Assembly: GCA_008692225.1 (NCBI GenBank)
Contig: VICG01000014.1
Span: 620,001-684,000 of the forward strand
DNA length: 64,000 nucleotides
Direction: 5' to 3'
DNA from: Monilinia fructicola
Taxonomy: Eukaryota; Ascomycota; Leotiomycetes; Helotiales; Sclerotiniaceae
In this document: piece after piece, positions 13,096-24,650 of the stretch
Position numbering within the stretch: position 1 is the first letter of the stretch
Layout of the letters: every line of letters begins with the position of its first letter
Notes under the pieces: model-generated
Databases searched by the model: none
What the model was told of the DNA's origin: nothing
What the model saw: the letters and a program-made list of their open reading frames with translations, nothing else
Translations under genes and position numbers: made by a program

Positions 13096-14024
13096 TGGGG
13101 AAAAGAAAAAGGAGCTACCTAGGTATACTATGAAGTCACTCAAACATATCAAACATATCAAACATAATTTTATTGGTGTTTGATTATTCAACCTTGTCAT
13201 CATACTTCTTACCTGGACCCGAGACATTGGCTTCGTGGGAATCACGAGTCTGCTTTGATCAGAAGTTGCCCATGATCCCAAGTCAGCCGTGATCCAGAAA
13301 TCTATAGCTAGCTAAGGTTATTTGTATATATGGTCACAAGTCAGCCATGATCCTGAGGGGGGCTGTGGAAATTTCGAAAAGAACAATTAACGCTAACAGT
13401 ACGTGCTGTGGTGATGAACAAACACACTGTCTAGGGAGGTATGTGTGTACGGAGTAGGTAGGAGGAGGGGAGCCTCAAGTGAGGATCTGGTGGAGTCAAT
13501 GTTTGTTTACCATTACAGTGTGGATTACACTCGTCATTATGCGAACATCAATCAATACAATCACCACCACCACCACCACCGTCCAAGCTGCGATGGAAAC
13601 AACATATCTCAAGTGAGGTGAAGAGCACACACTTCACAAGCTCATCATAAATTGCACAAATTGTTAGCTTTGTTATGCGGAGAGAACATCCAGATTCAAC
13701 ACTATGAATCAGCCAGTCCTACAATGACTGTCCGGGTAGTCCTGCGTACAGATCATCTAGAGATGAAGCTAACTGTATCAACCAGGCGTGGCCCAGAAAC
13801 GCCCTTATCAGAGCTGTACACGTTGTCGTGCGAACAGCTTGTTGACACCCAAGTTTCAACTTGAACTTCGTTGTCTATACAAACGTTGCATTGCTTTTTT
13901 GTTGTTTGTGGGACCAGGTGGGGAGGAGACCACTTTCGTCGATTTGCCTGCTTCACTGTTCAATGTTGGGCACCAAGCGATGTATTTGTGAATGCCGTCT
14001 ACCGTTAACCATCTATTTTTACTC

Positions 14025-14400
14025 GGCTTACCCACTGATTTTACTCACGAATTCCCACCACTCATTCCACCTATTGATTTTCACTTACTGGTTCCCACCA
14101 TCGATTCACACCACTCTTTCCTACCAACTGATTCCACCCATTGATTTCCATCTACTGATTCAAACTGACGATTTCTACCTGTTGACTCTTAGTTACTGCT
14201 TCCCACTCATGCATTCCAACTCACGATTTCCACCCATTTGATTTCACGCACTGATTCCCACCACTAATTCTACTCACTGATGCCCATCGCTGGTTCCCAC
14301 TCATGATTTCCACCTACTAATTCCACCTCCTAATTCTACCTCCTAATTCCTACCACCAATCCCACCAACAATCCCACCCACTAATTCCACCCAACAATAC
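14025..14400 (+). repeat. Degenerate minisatellite, unit about 15-16 bp
   Basis: About 23 loosely related units around the theme CTGATTCCCACCA (variants CTAATTCCACCT, TTGATTTCCACC, CTGGTTCCCACC). No two neighbouring units are identical until the 3' end (CTAATTCCACCTC, CTAATTCTACCTC), so homogenisation has been slow except there. The repeat fades into C/A-rich sequence with a C17 run at 14559-14575. Confidence 0.8.
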
Positions 14401-17400
14401 TCTAAACACATACAAACAGACACCCCAACCTCCAACCTCCACACCATCTCTTTCCCCACCCCTCCAATACCCCAAGGGCCAAGATCCGAAAATAACAAGC
14501 AAATTCCACCACTCAACACCGCCCCTAGCACACCCAACCTCCCACAAGCGCTGCACCACCCCCCCCCCCCCCCCCTCCTACTGTATACCTCAACCGCTCC
14601 AACAACTTCACCGCTCCAACCCTCAGGAGGTAACAATCTTCCATCTCCTCCCTCCCCGCCACTCTCTTCCACCGTCCGCCCAAAATTCGACGTCTTGCTT
14701 TCTTCGCGAGGATATCGTGAGCGTGATATCTACGTTATGTTTGCGACGCTTTAAGAATCTACATATGATGAATGAATTACTTGATTTTAGGGGGTGAGAG
14801 AGGGTGAGAGACGGTGATGGATACGATAGTGTCGGGCAATGAATCATATGACATTCGAGTTGCTGTACGAACTGTATTAGGCAGGACATCCACGAGTCTT
14901 TAAAGTCGTCCTCTATTCCAGAGATTACAGGGAGAATCAGCGATGGTTATAATAATAAGAGATGCAGGTCCTTGCCCTTTCACTGGCTAAGTTGATACCG
15001 GCAGATAGCATGGGGTAACATCAAACCAAATCAGATATTCCCATCCCCCTTTTCTATACTTCCAATCAACCCCATCCCATCCCATCCCATCTAACCCTAC
15101 CCTACGTAAAGTAAAGCAAAACAAAGCAAAAAAAGCAAACCCCCAAATTAAAATCCCCATGCCATGCATCATGCAAATCTCTCGATCGATCCATCGTCGA
15201 TAATGAAAGTATCGAACTTCCCCGCAGTATATCTCCATCGATCCATCCAACCAACCAATCGATCACAGGACGAGAATAGAATTCCTGACATGTCCCCGCA
15301 GAATGCTCGCTCCAGATACGCCAGGACGATAGCACAGAGCGCACGACTTGGCGGTGGAAGAATGGGGACGTGGATGAGGAGGGGAGGAGCAGGAGCTCAG
15401 GTAGCGAGCGGGATGGAGGAGGGAGATGAAGACGGGAGGGGCTTTTTTGGGTCGGGGAATCTTGTTTGCGAGGGGGGCGGGATGTAGGTCAAGATGAAGA
15501 GCAGGATTCATGGTGTGGCTAACGTTCTGGCGGGGCGGGGATTCTGGAGACGTTGCGGCGCGCGCGGGGGCAATGGTGGGGGGTTGGGAGGAAGGGCTGG
15601 CTGCGGGATCGTGGTGGAGATCCGCTGTTGTGTGCGTGGGGAGATGGCGGGAGGAGTGGGGTGGTCGGCTGGTTTATTTCGCGTTGGCTTTACTTTGTCG
15701 GCTGTGGAGGGGGGTCACGCATGGGTTGACCGTTGCAGGGGAGTTTGGGTTGTTTTGCACGAAGATGGTGGGGTCTGGGTTGTGTGGATGTGTGGATGTG
15801 TGGATGTGTCTTGACGCGGTTGACTTGGAGGGCGAGATGGGTTTTTGCTTTTTCTCGCGCTGCTTGGGCGACGTGCGAGGATGGGATGGGGTGGGATGCA
15901 TTGCATTGCATTGCATGGTTTTATTTGGGTCGGCGACGGATGGGTGTTGGCTCCGCAAAATATGGGAAGGTGGATGCGTGGCTCCCTGAATATGCACAAG
16001 ATTGAAGCGAGATGTGGGATTTGATTTTCGGGGGCTGGGTGGACTCACCCCCTTCAATGCACTGCTCAAGCGAAAAACATCGCGCAAGCTTTGATTTGTA
16101 ACCGAGCTTCCATCGTATGTCCGCCGTCGATCGGCAAATTGTTTGAGAACTCTCTTCTTCTAAGCATCATCAGGGCACGCGGCTAAAAGCTTGTCTTCAA
16201 TACGACCACAGAGGCTTTTCTGAGGATCAATCCTCTCATAGGCCTCCTTTGAATGCGTGAATGCGCCATGAATGATTTCCCACACTCCATTTATCATTAC
16301 ATCTCCATTGGGCAAGGGTACCCCATCTTCCCCAAGCCGTATCCCCTTTTCGGCGCAAATATTCTGGGAGAAGCATATCGGCTCTGAGTATATAATCTTG
16401 TACATAGTATATATAGCCCTTCATCTGGTAACCTTGACTCAATAATTTGTCCTTACCTTACCCTCTCACTTTATTCGTATGTCACAAATCATATCCGATC
16501 ATGCCTCCCCCTTACCTATCGTGATTCCTGTTAGTATTGTACCCTGACAGCTCGATGCCTGCTCCCGCTTCATATCCAAAGCCATTCCGCTGTACAAGCT
16601 ACCTGCCTCCACTCCATGACAGCATGCACTTTGGTTTTTATGCTTTTGGCATTGTCGAAGAAAGATCATCTCTGCTCTCGCGGAGCCAGTTTGCTCCTAG
16701 ATCAACGAGAGGACCGGATGGTATGTTGGTCTGGTGCACTCTTCCGCCTATTCATTCACGGCCATCTGAGATATTCACGTCAAAGCCGTGTTGGAGGCGG
16801 GTGCGGCGCATTCAAGACCTGAGAGTCCGGCTCCTGTGATGCATATTTGGGTGGTGGGGATTGATTCTGCTGGCGCATGTGTACATAGAGGGAAATTACC
16901 ACATTGTGCGCCTTGGACTATACTTGAAGTTGATGCACTGCCTTCGTAATTTTATGAATCATCATGAATCTGAAGAGATCGGTTGAATACCATGAGGCGT
17001 CCTACTGAATTTAACTGTGAGGTTCGACCGTGTTGGCATGTTATCGGACCTCGTTGTGATAAGGTGGTAAGCATAGAAATCTGGATAGACGCTTGACGAA
17101 CCCTTGTCTGAGTGGGCAGTGTGAGTTGATGAAAGAACATTGATGGGAATGAAAGCATAAAATTACCAGGGAAGAGGAGAAACTATAACTTCAATGGCAA
17201 TGGAATGCACAGTGAGAACGCATATTTTGTATATTGGTGGTGACGAAGTCAAAATCGCGTGATGGTCAGGGGTCTCGCTTGAGTAGTTCTATCTCCCCCG
17301 AGAAGCAGCATCTTGATTGTCAGTGTCGATGACTAGTAAGTTTTGATGTATTGTTTCTTTATACACCGTCATTTCTGAAGTGCTTAATAGCATAGGGAGA

Positions 17401-18041
17401 AAAGAAACACTTGCTCCAGGGCATCAAACAGATCCAAGCACGGTACCGTGGTAGATAAGAGCTCGAGGCCGTAATCGCGGCAAAGCGTTTAGGCCTTTCA
17501 AACAGAAAGGAACGCACTCTTTCATTCCCTAGGAAAATAACTGTACGATAGTAATACCACAACAGAAGTTCCGCACAAATACATCCATTATCGAAAGGAA
17601 AGATTAATTCCAGGCATATACGACGAAGATTTGTTCAACAGTGTATACGTATGGGTCATCAGGTATAGAGTTAACCTACTGTGACAGAACTAGAAGAAAG
17701 CCAGACCTATAGCAGGTGAATTTCAACCTTCAGATCCAAATTCCTCTCATTCATAATATCTTTCTTGCTTTCGAGATTCAGTGACACTTGTGAATTTCCT
17801 CTCGGATTTCCAATGAGAGAAATTTCATTGGTGGAATGATCCTCAAAAGTTCACGATTACATAAGCGAGATTCAATGAGCGCCCGCTGAACGACGGCACG
17901 AGCCGACGCATCATTCTCGTGCTAGCTTAAGCTTACCGGGTATCAGGGCCGACAATCTAGAACAAAAATGGCCACCCAAATGCATCCCCATATCGAAGCC
18001 AAGCTTTGGCCTTTGAATTCTGGGATTCCAAAATTCTAATC

Positions 18042-19355
18042 ATGAGGACTTCAAGGATCTCCAAAGATACTGCCAAGGTAATCAATGCCACATCACTTTC
18101 ACCAAGACGTTCCGCGCGTTCCCTGTCTCGATTTGCGTTGAATGCCTCAATAAAGGAAGAAGATCAATCATCCACCCCAGATATCGAAGATGCTATTCCT
18201 TCGACTTCGACCCTCAAGAGAAAGAGGACGCCAGCTGTGAAGACTTCAGTAAAAAATCAGCCTCTTGACGAAAAGACTATCAAGACCGAAATTGAAGACA
18301 GTGTCGCATTTGCTCCCCGGTCCAAATCCAGCCGAGTGCGCAAACCCGCGCGCACCGCCAGAAATGAAGATACCGGAGAGCTCGAAATTAAGCCTCCAAA
18401 TGATTGGAGAGAAGTCTATGATGTAGTAATGGAGATGCGCAAATTGGGCGTGGCACAGAATGCCGCTGTGGATACGATGGGCTGTGATAAACTGGGACAA
18501 GATACTGTTGATCCGAAAACAAAGAGATATCACACTTTGACTGCATTGATGCTGTCTTCGCAGACCAAGGACACCACGAATGCAGTTGCTATGAACCGAC
18601 TTTATACGGAATTGCCTGCTTATAAGGAGGGTGCGCCAATTGGGCTGAATTTGGATAATATATTGGCTGTGGATCCCAAGCTCTTGAATGAGTTGATTTG
18701 GGTGGTGGGATTTCATAATAACAAGACAAAGTATATCAAGGCTGCGGCTGAGATTCTTAGGGATCAATGGAATGGTGATATACCGGATACGATAGAGGGC
18801 TTAATGTCATTGCCGGGAGTTGGACCGAAGATGGCATATTTGTGTATGAGTAGTGCTTGGGGTCGAACGGAGGGAATTGGTGTTGATGTACATGTTCACC
18901 GTATCACAAATATGTGGGGATGGCACAAGACCAAAGGGCCAGAGGAAACGAGACTCCTATTGCAAGCCTGGCTGCCAAAAGAATTATGGCATGAGATTAA
19001 TTGGCTACTGGTTGGATTTGGTCAAACTGTTTGTTTGCCAGTTGGAAAGAAGTGCGGAAGTTGTGAATTGGGAATGAAGGGATTGTGTAAGGCTGCCGAC
19101 AGAAGTAAGGTGGCCATTGGACGAAAGATCAAAGAGGAAAAGATCAAGACAGATCCGGAAGGCAGTGTGCTTGAGCGAACAAAAACAATCAAACACGAGG
19201 AGGATAGCAAATATTTACCGCTTGATCCTGAGGAGAAGGCTCGAATCAAGTCCGAAGCTGGTTTTGTCAAGCAAGAGGAAGAAACGGCTGTTCTGAAAGA
19301 CATTGCAGATGCACCTGGAGAGCTAGAAAAGACACCGAAGCGGAAGAGAAGATGA
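18042..19355 (+). CDS. Endonuclease III-type DNA glycosylase/AP lyase (NTH1/Ntg family)
   Basis: Bifunctional base-excision-repair enzyme that removes oxidised pyrimidines and nicks the AP site, in nucleus and/or mitochondria. Intronless, 437 residues from the ATG at 18042; an in-frame TTG at 18006 is not a credible start. Residues 1-115 are basic and disordered with KRKR and RKPAR patches, compatible with nuclear and mitochondrial targeting. The HhH-GPD domain covers about 125-350: the helix-hairpin-helix LPGVGPKMA with catalytic Lys263, and GVDVHVHR with catalytic Asp282. A 4Fe-4S loop follows, Cys331, Cys338, Cys341 and Cys349 (spacing 6-2-7, against 6-2-5 in the bacterial enzyme). An acidic/basic tail of about 75 residues ends in KRKRR. 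It is convergent with the small gene at 19736, about 380 bp apart. Confidence 0.96.
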   Translation: MRTSRISKDTAKVINATSLSPRRSARSLSRFALNASIKEEDQSSTPDIEDAIPSTSTLKRKRTPAVKTSVKNQPLDEKTIKTEIEDSVAFAPRSKSSRVRKPARTARNEDTGELEIKPPNDWREVYDVVMEMRKLGVAQNAAVDTMGCDKLGQDTVDPKTKRYHTLTALMLSSQTKDTTNAVAMNRLYTELPAYKEGAPIGLNLDNILAVDPKLLNELIWVVGFHNNKTKYIKAAAEILRDQWNGDIPDTIEGLMSLPGVGPKMAYLCMSSAWGRTEGIGVDVHVHRITNMWGWHKTKGPEETRLLLQAWLPKELWHEINWLLVGFGQTVCLPVGKKCGSCELGMKGLCKAADRSKVAIGRKIKEEKIKTDPEGSVLERTKTIKHEEDSKYLPLDPEEKARIKSEAGFVKQEEETAVLKDIADAPGELEKTPKRKRR

Positions 19356-19735
19356 GATTACTTTCACGAAGTTCTGGCATTGTGTTATGGCGTGTATTTT
19401 CGTGTAAATATCTTGTCTATTCTTGCATAATAGAGGGGTTTGCATATGTGGGCTTAGTGGCTGCATCAAAAATTCGGATCTTTGCTTTTAGATGTACAAA
19501 TACATCATCTGATCACGAAACGCATGTTTGAGAAATTTGCACGAATCAATTTTACGTTGTTTTTGCTTTCGATTTGCGTTTTCCTATCCATAAACGTCTT
19601 TCCATATACAAATTGCCAGGTATCTAGAAAGCCTCCCAAATACCCATCCCAAACTCCGTCATCTATGCAGAATGAACCCATATGTACTGTTCATATTCCC
19701 CCATCTATGGAGACTCCCATCATGCCCCAATTCTA

Positions 19736-20090
19736 TCATTGAAACACCTCGACCACTTTCTCCGCCATCAACGGCCACCCAAGCACAACTGCGAAACCGG
19801 GGAAATAACTAGTCCCCTCATATTAGCATGTTTCCCATGTAAATATCCCAATTCCCGACCGACCCCGCAACTCGACTGCGTGAAGAGAAACAAGAGAGAA
19901 AGAAGACAACTTACAATACAGCGTTCCCAGCAGTTTTCCTGACTAGTCTACCCCAGTCGGCATTGGCAGCTTGTTGAGTGATGGGGTAGCGCTCGAAAGG
20001 ATGGGGCTCGAAACCTCGCGTTAGTTGACGGGCTCGTGCGAGGATGGAGAAGGTACGGCGGGAAGCTACTTGGCGGAGTATTGGAGACAT
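19736..20090 (-). CDS. Small single-pass, probably mitochondrial protein (Cox26-like candidate)
   Basis: Two exons, 20090-19915 and 19808-19736, joined across a 104-nt intron (donor GTAAGT, acceptor CTAG), give 82 residues. The N-terminus (MSPILRQVASRRTFSILARA) is an Arg/Ser-rich amphipathic mitochondrial presequence-like segment. The middle (FEPHPFERYPITQQAANADW) looks conserved in character, and the C-terminus carries one hydrophobic segment, FYFPGFAVVLGWPLMAE. A tryptophan near the front of the domain followed by a hydrophobic helix containing LGWP resembles yeast Cox26 of complex IV. That resemblance is from memory and short, so the function is tentative; another small respiratory-chain or inner-membrane subunit is possible. 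Confidence 0.75.
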
Positions 20091-23000
20091 GGTTTTTCTT
20101 TTGTTGGTTGCTTTTTGCGTGAGGGCTTTTAAGAGGATTTCGTTTGTGAGAGTAGAGTAGAGTAGAGTAGAGTAGAGTAATTTGATTTATTGGAATGAGT
20201 TGAGTGATGTGTGTATTGTGGTTGAGTAGAGTTGATGCTCGTGATATTGTATGTACAGTGTGTGGATGTATGATATGCAAGAAGCGTAACACGACAGCGA
20301 ACTTTATATATACAGGAAGACGACGATACAATACCTACCCTCAACACCCATCCATCCCGAAAGAACTTTCTAGCTCAGCCCAATATCATGGCAATATCAT
20401 GGCAATATCCTGCAGCCCCCAACCATTACCATGAAATCCATCCAAGAAGTCATTCAGACCTGCGAAACCGTACCATCATCGTCTCATGAAGGAACAACAT
20501 CATACGAAAATCAGCACGCGTGGACTCGTTCACAGTAATATCTCCTGATCCTTTCACTTGCCAATGTTTGCCATTGTGCATGTTGGAATCGTCGAACCAA
20601 TGAGAAAGGGTTTGCAGATTCCAGGAATCTGGTTATGGGAGCTTTGAGGAGCATCGCTAGCGAAACGGGAATGGAAAATATCGGGAAAGCAAACGTCAAT
20701 GTTGCTGAGGTGAGGATGGTGTGACAAGAGATTTAGATCAGGTCATTCTGGGAATCTGGGAATGGGGCTAGATCTTATGGGGCTTAGTGCGGGTTGTGCG
20801 GCGGGCGCCGATGAGGGGCCAAAGTTTTGTGTGCTTAGGTAATCTAAGGTTCAGGTTCAGGTTCAGGTTTAGGTTCAGGATTACCCCTTCATTCTTTATG
20901 ATGACAGCGCAACATCTGGATTTTGCGACGAGCAATTGTTGTAAGGCGGCTCGAATATTGTCATGAATTAATGTATTGTCATCCCAGCAATTCGTCCGTC
21001 AGATACTCAAATTCATCGTTCGAGGTGATCCCATACAATTAAGGCCCATCTGCGGTTATGGTTGGGATATGAGGTCATATTGTTCGAGGCCAGGCCCAAT
21101 CATGCATGCAGTTTTGATCTCTAAAGTCAGGGAAGATGTTAAGGTCATCTATTCATGGATGTTGTTGGTGTATGTACTCGTCAACTTAACCTCGGTTGAC
21201 AGCAGATATCATTCATTCCTCTGTCCTGTATTGGTACATATCAGATGTCCCTGGGAGGATATTCTCTCGCATGTCGCTTTCTGTTTTGAAAAACCCTCCC
21301 TTTTACTCAAAGGATAGCCGCTCCAGTTCTAAGAAGATTTAACCTTTGGACTCAGTCTGTGAGGAAGAGAGATGGTACTGCGATAATCCGAGACACCAAC
21401 CATCCACACCTCCCTATCAATTGTCAGCATTGAGATACACTGAGTGAACGGTCACACTTTCTGAACTCGGATTGTCAGCAATGGCCCTATTCATTGAGCT
21501 ATATGACCCCTCGTTAACGATTTCAAGAACATCATCTCTCGTTTGTCAATCACTCTATACTGTTTTATATTCTTAGTATCTCTCAACTAGCTTGGGTGTT
21601 GCTTGCAATAATCATGGCTTACCTTTTCGCTTAACGTTGAAAGTTCGTCGCAGCGATGGTTTGTATGTAGCTGTTGGTTGTTCCTTGGATTATTTTCTCT
21701 GGATCAAACTACCTACTTAGTTAATGTAAAATAGTTCTGTGCTCCAGAACTTTCCACTCTTTCCAGAAGTTTCTCTCGTTCTTGACTGTCGCAGTCATCC
21801 TCCAACTCAGGTTTCGAGTTTCCTGCATAATTCTCTCTTCATACTGGATATTTTGTCGTGTTTGGTATAGGAAAAGCTCCAGCTCTTTAACACTTTGTTC
21901 AAAGTCTTCTGAAACTTATTTTGGTCATGGTTATCCGTTTAGATTCGCAAGATCCAAATCTAAGACATCATTTATTCCAAGGCAAAACTCAAAGCATCCA
22001 AGAAAGACATTACTGAACGCAGCCGACAAAATAGGAATTGCTTTGGCAAGTACCAAACACTGACATTGCTATGTTGCGCTTGAGGGTTCACTCAGCTACC
22101 AGCTTTAAGTTGAGTCAAGGAGATTGTCGGATATTGACTAGTCAATTCCTAATGGCGATCTTACTAGTTGACACTGCACATACCTCCGTTTCCAGGCTCG
22201 GTGGCTCTTGTTCAGCAAAAAGTCAATATGTGGGTGAGATTCATAGTATAATGGGAGGATTTACAAACTTCATTCCTAGTCTCAACATTAATCGACTTAT
22301 TAAATGAGGAGTAACGTTACCTATCATCTATGTGTCTATCATCCTCCCTCTAAATTCGTGTAGTAGCAGGAGACAACGTGCTCACTGCTTTCAAATTTTC
22401 CATTGGAAGCTAATTTTCCCACTTTTTCTATCATCAATTTATAATTCTTTTAACAGTTCATCAGGTGGTTCTTCACCCTTGACTCTTGTTTGATCATCAG
22501 GGCCAAGTAATACATTGAGATCAAACTATTGGATAGCCATTGGCTAAACCCAGGAATTTCACCAAGAAAGCCCATGGCGTGGATAGATACACAATGATTA
22601 AGTATATAGAGTCCACCGGCCATTCAGTATCTTTCGCAAGGCGATATCGGTGCAGAGGGCATCGAAGCCACGCTCACTTCTTCTGCCTCATCCACTATGG
22701 TTGTCGCTGGCAAATCTGTAAATTACGTGAAATTAGTAGGACCGTAACATGGTGTGAATCATCGCAGCGCTTGTCGCATCGAGGCGGCGACAACTATTGG
22801 TGTAAAATCATATCCACTTCTCAAGGGACCTATGCAAACCTAGCCCAAGAGGTCCGCTCATCGACGCTATCTATCGTGAAAAGGGACAATTCGTGTGCGG
22901 TGTCCCACGGCAAGCGATCATGCGGATATGATCTCACGTCGGCTCAGGGACGAGCAGCACGGAACACAAAGCGGACAGTAGAATAGTTGCAAAGAGACGA

Positions 23001-23533
23001 GCGGTTACAATCCACTTCGGCCAGAATGGCTATTGATATCTTGATGAAGAGCAGGGTCAAAGAAGCGCAGAACGACTTGAGGAGAAAGTTTCGTCAAAAG
23101 TCATGACATGCATGCAACACCACCAGTATAATCAAGTCAAATGTCATGATGGAATAAATGGATCATCAGAGGCAACGGCTCAAGCATGGCTGAACGCTTG
23201 CTCATTTGATTCATTTCCAACTGATTGAGGATCCCGATTGCACGTCACCTAGGAAGGTGCTCTTATTCCCGATTTCTAGACGCTTTACATTTTCCCGTTG
23301 AAACATCATCAATCAGAGGAGTAAGAACTCGTATTTTTGAAGCCTCCCATTTGATTCAGTAATACTCTATTTCAATGCATCGCAATGTAGCGCTACATCC
23401 TCCGTCACGCTGCAAAGGTATATGCAGTCGGTAGAAAATTCTGGCAAATTCTCACGCGACTATCCCTTTCCAATTTTTTCCGTATGCTTTCGTTTCCTGC
23501 CTTTCTCAAACCCCTTTGCAGATGTTCCAAGTT
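20091..23533. other. Intergenic region, possible coding relic near 22.6-22.95 kb
   Basis: It contains a GTAGA pentamer tract (20155-20178) and a GGTTCA hexamer tract (20848-20880). From about 22620 to 22980 the composition becomes more GC-balanced, and different plus-strand frames give protein-like stretches separated by stops, as a decayed gene would; no family was recognised. Nothing else was supported. Confidence 0.45.
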
Positions 23534-24650
23534 TTACCTCTTCTTGCTAGCAGAGCCCCTCCTCAACAACGGAGAATTCTTCGTCAAATCATCAGCACCC
23601 TCGCTCAAACGCCGAAGATCGCCATTCAACTGAATATTACCAATATCGCCTTTATACATCCCATGCCATAGTCTTCCTGAAGCTACCTGAGGCGGGGTAT
23701 AATGACCGTAATAACCGCCCTCGATTGATCGATAGGGACCATTAGATAGTTGACGGAAGCTGCCGGGTGGTTCGTTCATTCTTCGGTTTGCGAAATGCTG
23801 GACCGGTGGGTAGAAGCGCAAACGGTCAATGGGTGCTTGACGGTTTCGAGGATTTCTTTCTTGTTTGATTTGTGGATTATCATATTTTCTTGGCCCGCGA
23901 GGACCATGAGGTATTGTAGGCCGGTAATCTGGATTATTGCTCTCACTCTTTACCTTCACTTCCCGGGATTCATGCCCTTGATCTTCTATAGAAGTCACAG
24001 TCGATAATCTGCTAGGTCCATGAGGATTTCCCCGATGATCGAACCTCTCATTTCGTTTAGTTGTTGTGGGTAGAGGTCGCGCGTTCGCATCTGGACCCCG
24101 CGTTGCCCACACTTTAGAATAGTCTGGGCCATTTCGAGGAAGCGGCCATTCAGAAGGGTGGAGTGTATGAGAATGAGTTTGGGGTATAATATTTGATAGG
24201 TGATGATGGCTAGTTGTTGTCCTAGCTCGTTTTGATCTGTGATATTGGGCCTCTTGTTCCAGTGTATGAATTTTGGGTCTGGTTGTACCAGCTTGTTGGA
24301 GAGTTTGGATGCTGGGAGCCAATGCAGCAGAATAATATCTATCATCTGGAGGGAATGACGGAAAGCGGGGATTTGATATGGGGAGATCGTTTGGTAACGT
24401 TGCATATGATGGCCACGCATGGGGGTTTGAAGCCCAGCCGGGGTTTAAGTCATCACTCGGGGCCCTTTTGCTAGGCACATGAGTTGAAGATGTAGAGGGG
24501 CCAGGCGCTGGAGCACATTGCGCTTTATCATCCCACTCAGATTTTTAACTCGGTTCTGCTCGGAAGACTCCGCGCATTGGACGGGAGTCGTGTGCGGGAT
24601 TTGGGGGGTACGGCGGTATCAGGACAGTGAGAAGGTCCTTGATGTTCCAT
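23534..24650 (-). CDS. Hypothetical disordered protein, probable one-base frameshift near N-terminus
   Basis: The long open frame has no in-frame ATG near its 5' end; its first candidate start is a GTG at 24478. Upstream, the ATG at 24650 opens MEHQGPSHCPDTAVPPKS and runs into a stop just after an A5 run (T5 at 24542-24546 on the plus strand). Removing one A joins both parts into a continuous frame of about 371 residues with no stop. The product is rich in Pro, Arg, Ser, His and Asn, with RSKRAR and KRNERFDHRGN basic patches, an Arg/Gly/Pro-rich centre and an ending SPLLRRGSASKKR. It has no membrane segment, signal peptide or recognised domain, so is probably a disordered nuclear or RNA/DNA-associated protein. 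A 5' intron was considered, but no donor/acceptor pair has the right phase. Confidence 0.65.

Noticed and set aside
13652..14241. Overlapping plus-strand frames near 13.65-14.24 kb
   Set aside because: They run into the degenerate minisatellite and show no domain or plausible start.
15494..16087. Long frames on both strands at 15.5-16.1 kb
   Set aside because: G-rich strand with few stops makes frames open by chance on both strands; no conserved motif in any.
16160..16442. Two overlapping minus-strand open frames of about 70-80 codons
   Set aside because: One frame looks protein-like (GEDGVPLPNGDVMINGVWE), but neither has a domain, signal peptide or splice-consistent partner exon, and they contradict each other.
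18006..18041. Extended N-terminus of the NTH1 protein
   Set aside because: The extension starts at TTG; the first ATG in frame is 18042, and the sequence before it has no support as coding.
20848..20880. GGTTCA repeats as Pol III B boxes
   Set aside because: A simple hexamer repeat without A box or cloverleaf; no tRNA can be folded.
22540..22986. 148-codon plus-strand ORF
   Set aside because: Composition rich in Cys, Arg and Ser, no domain; more likely chance or a relic in other frames.
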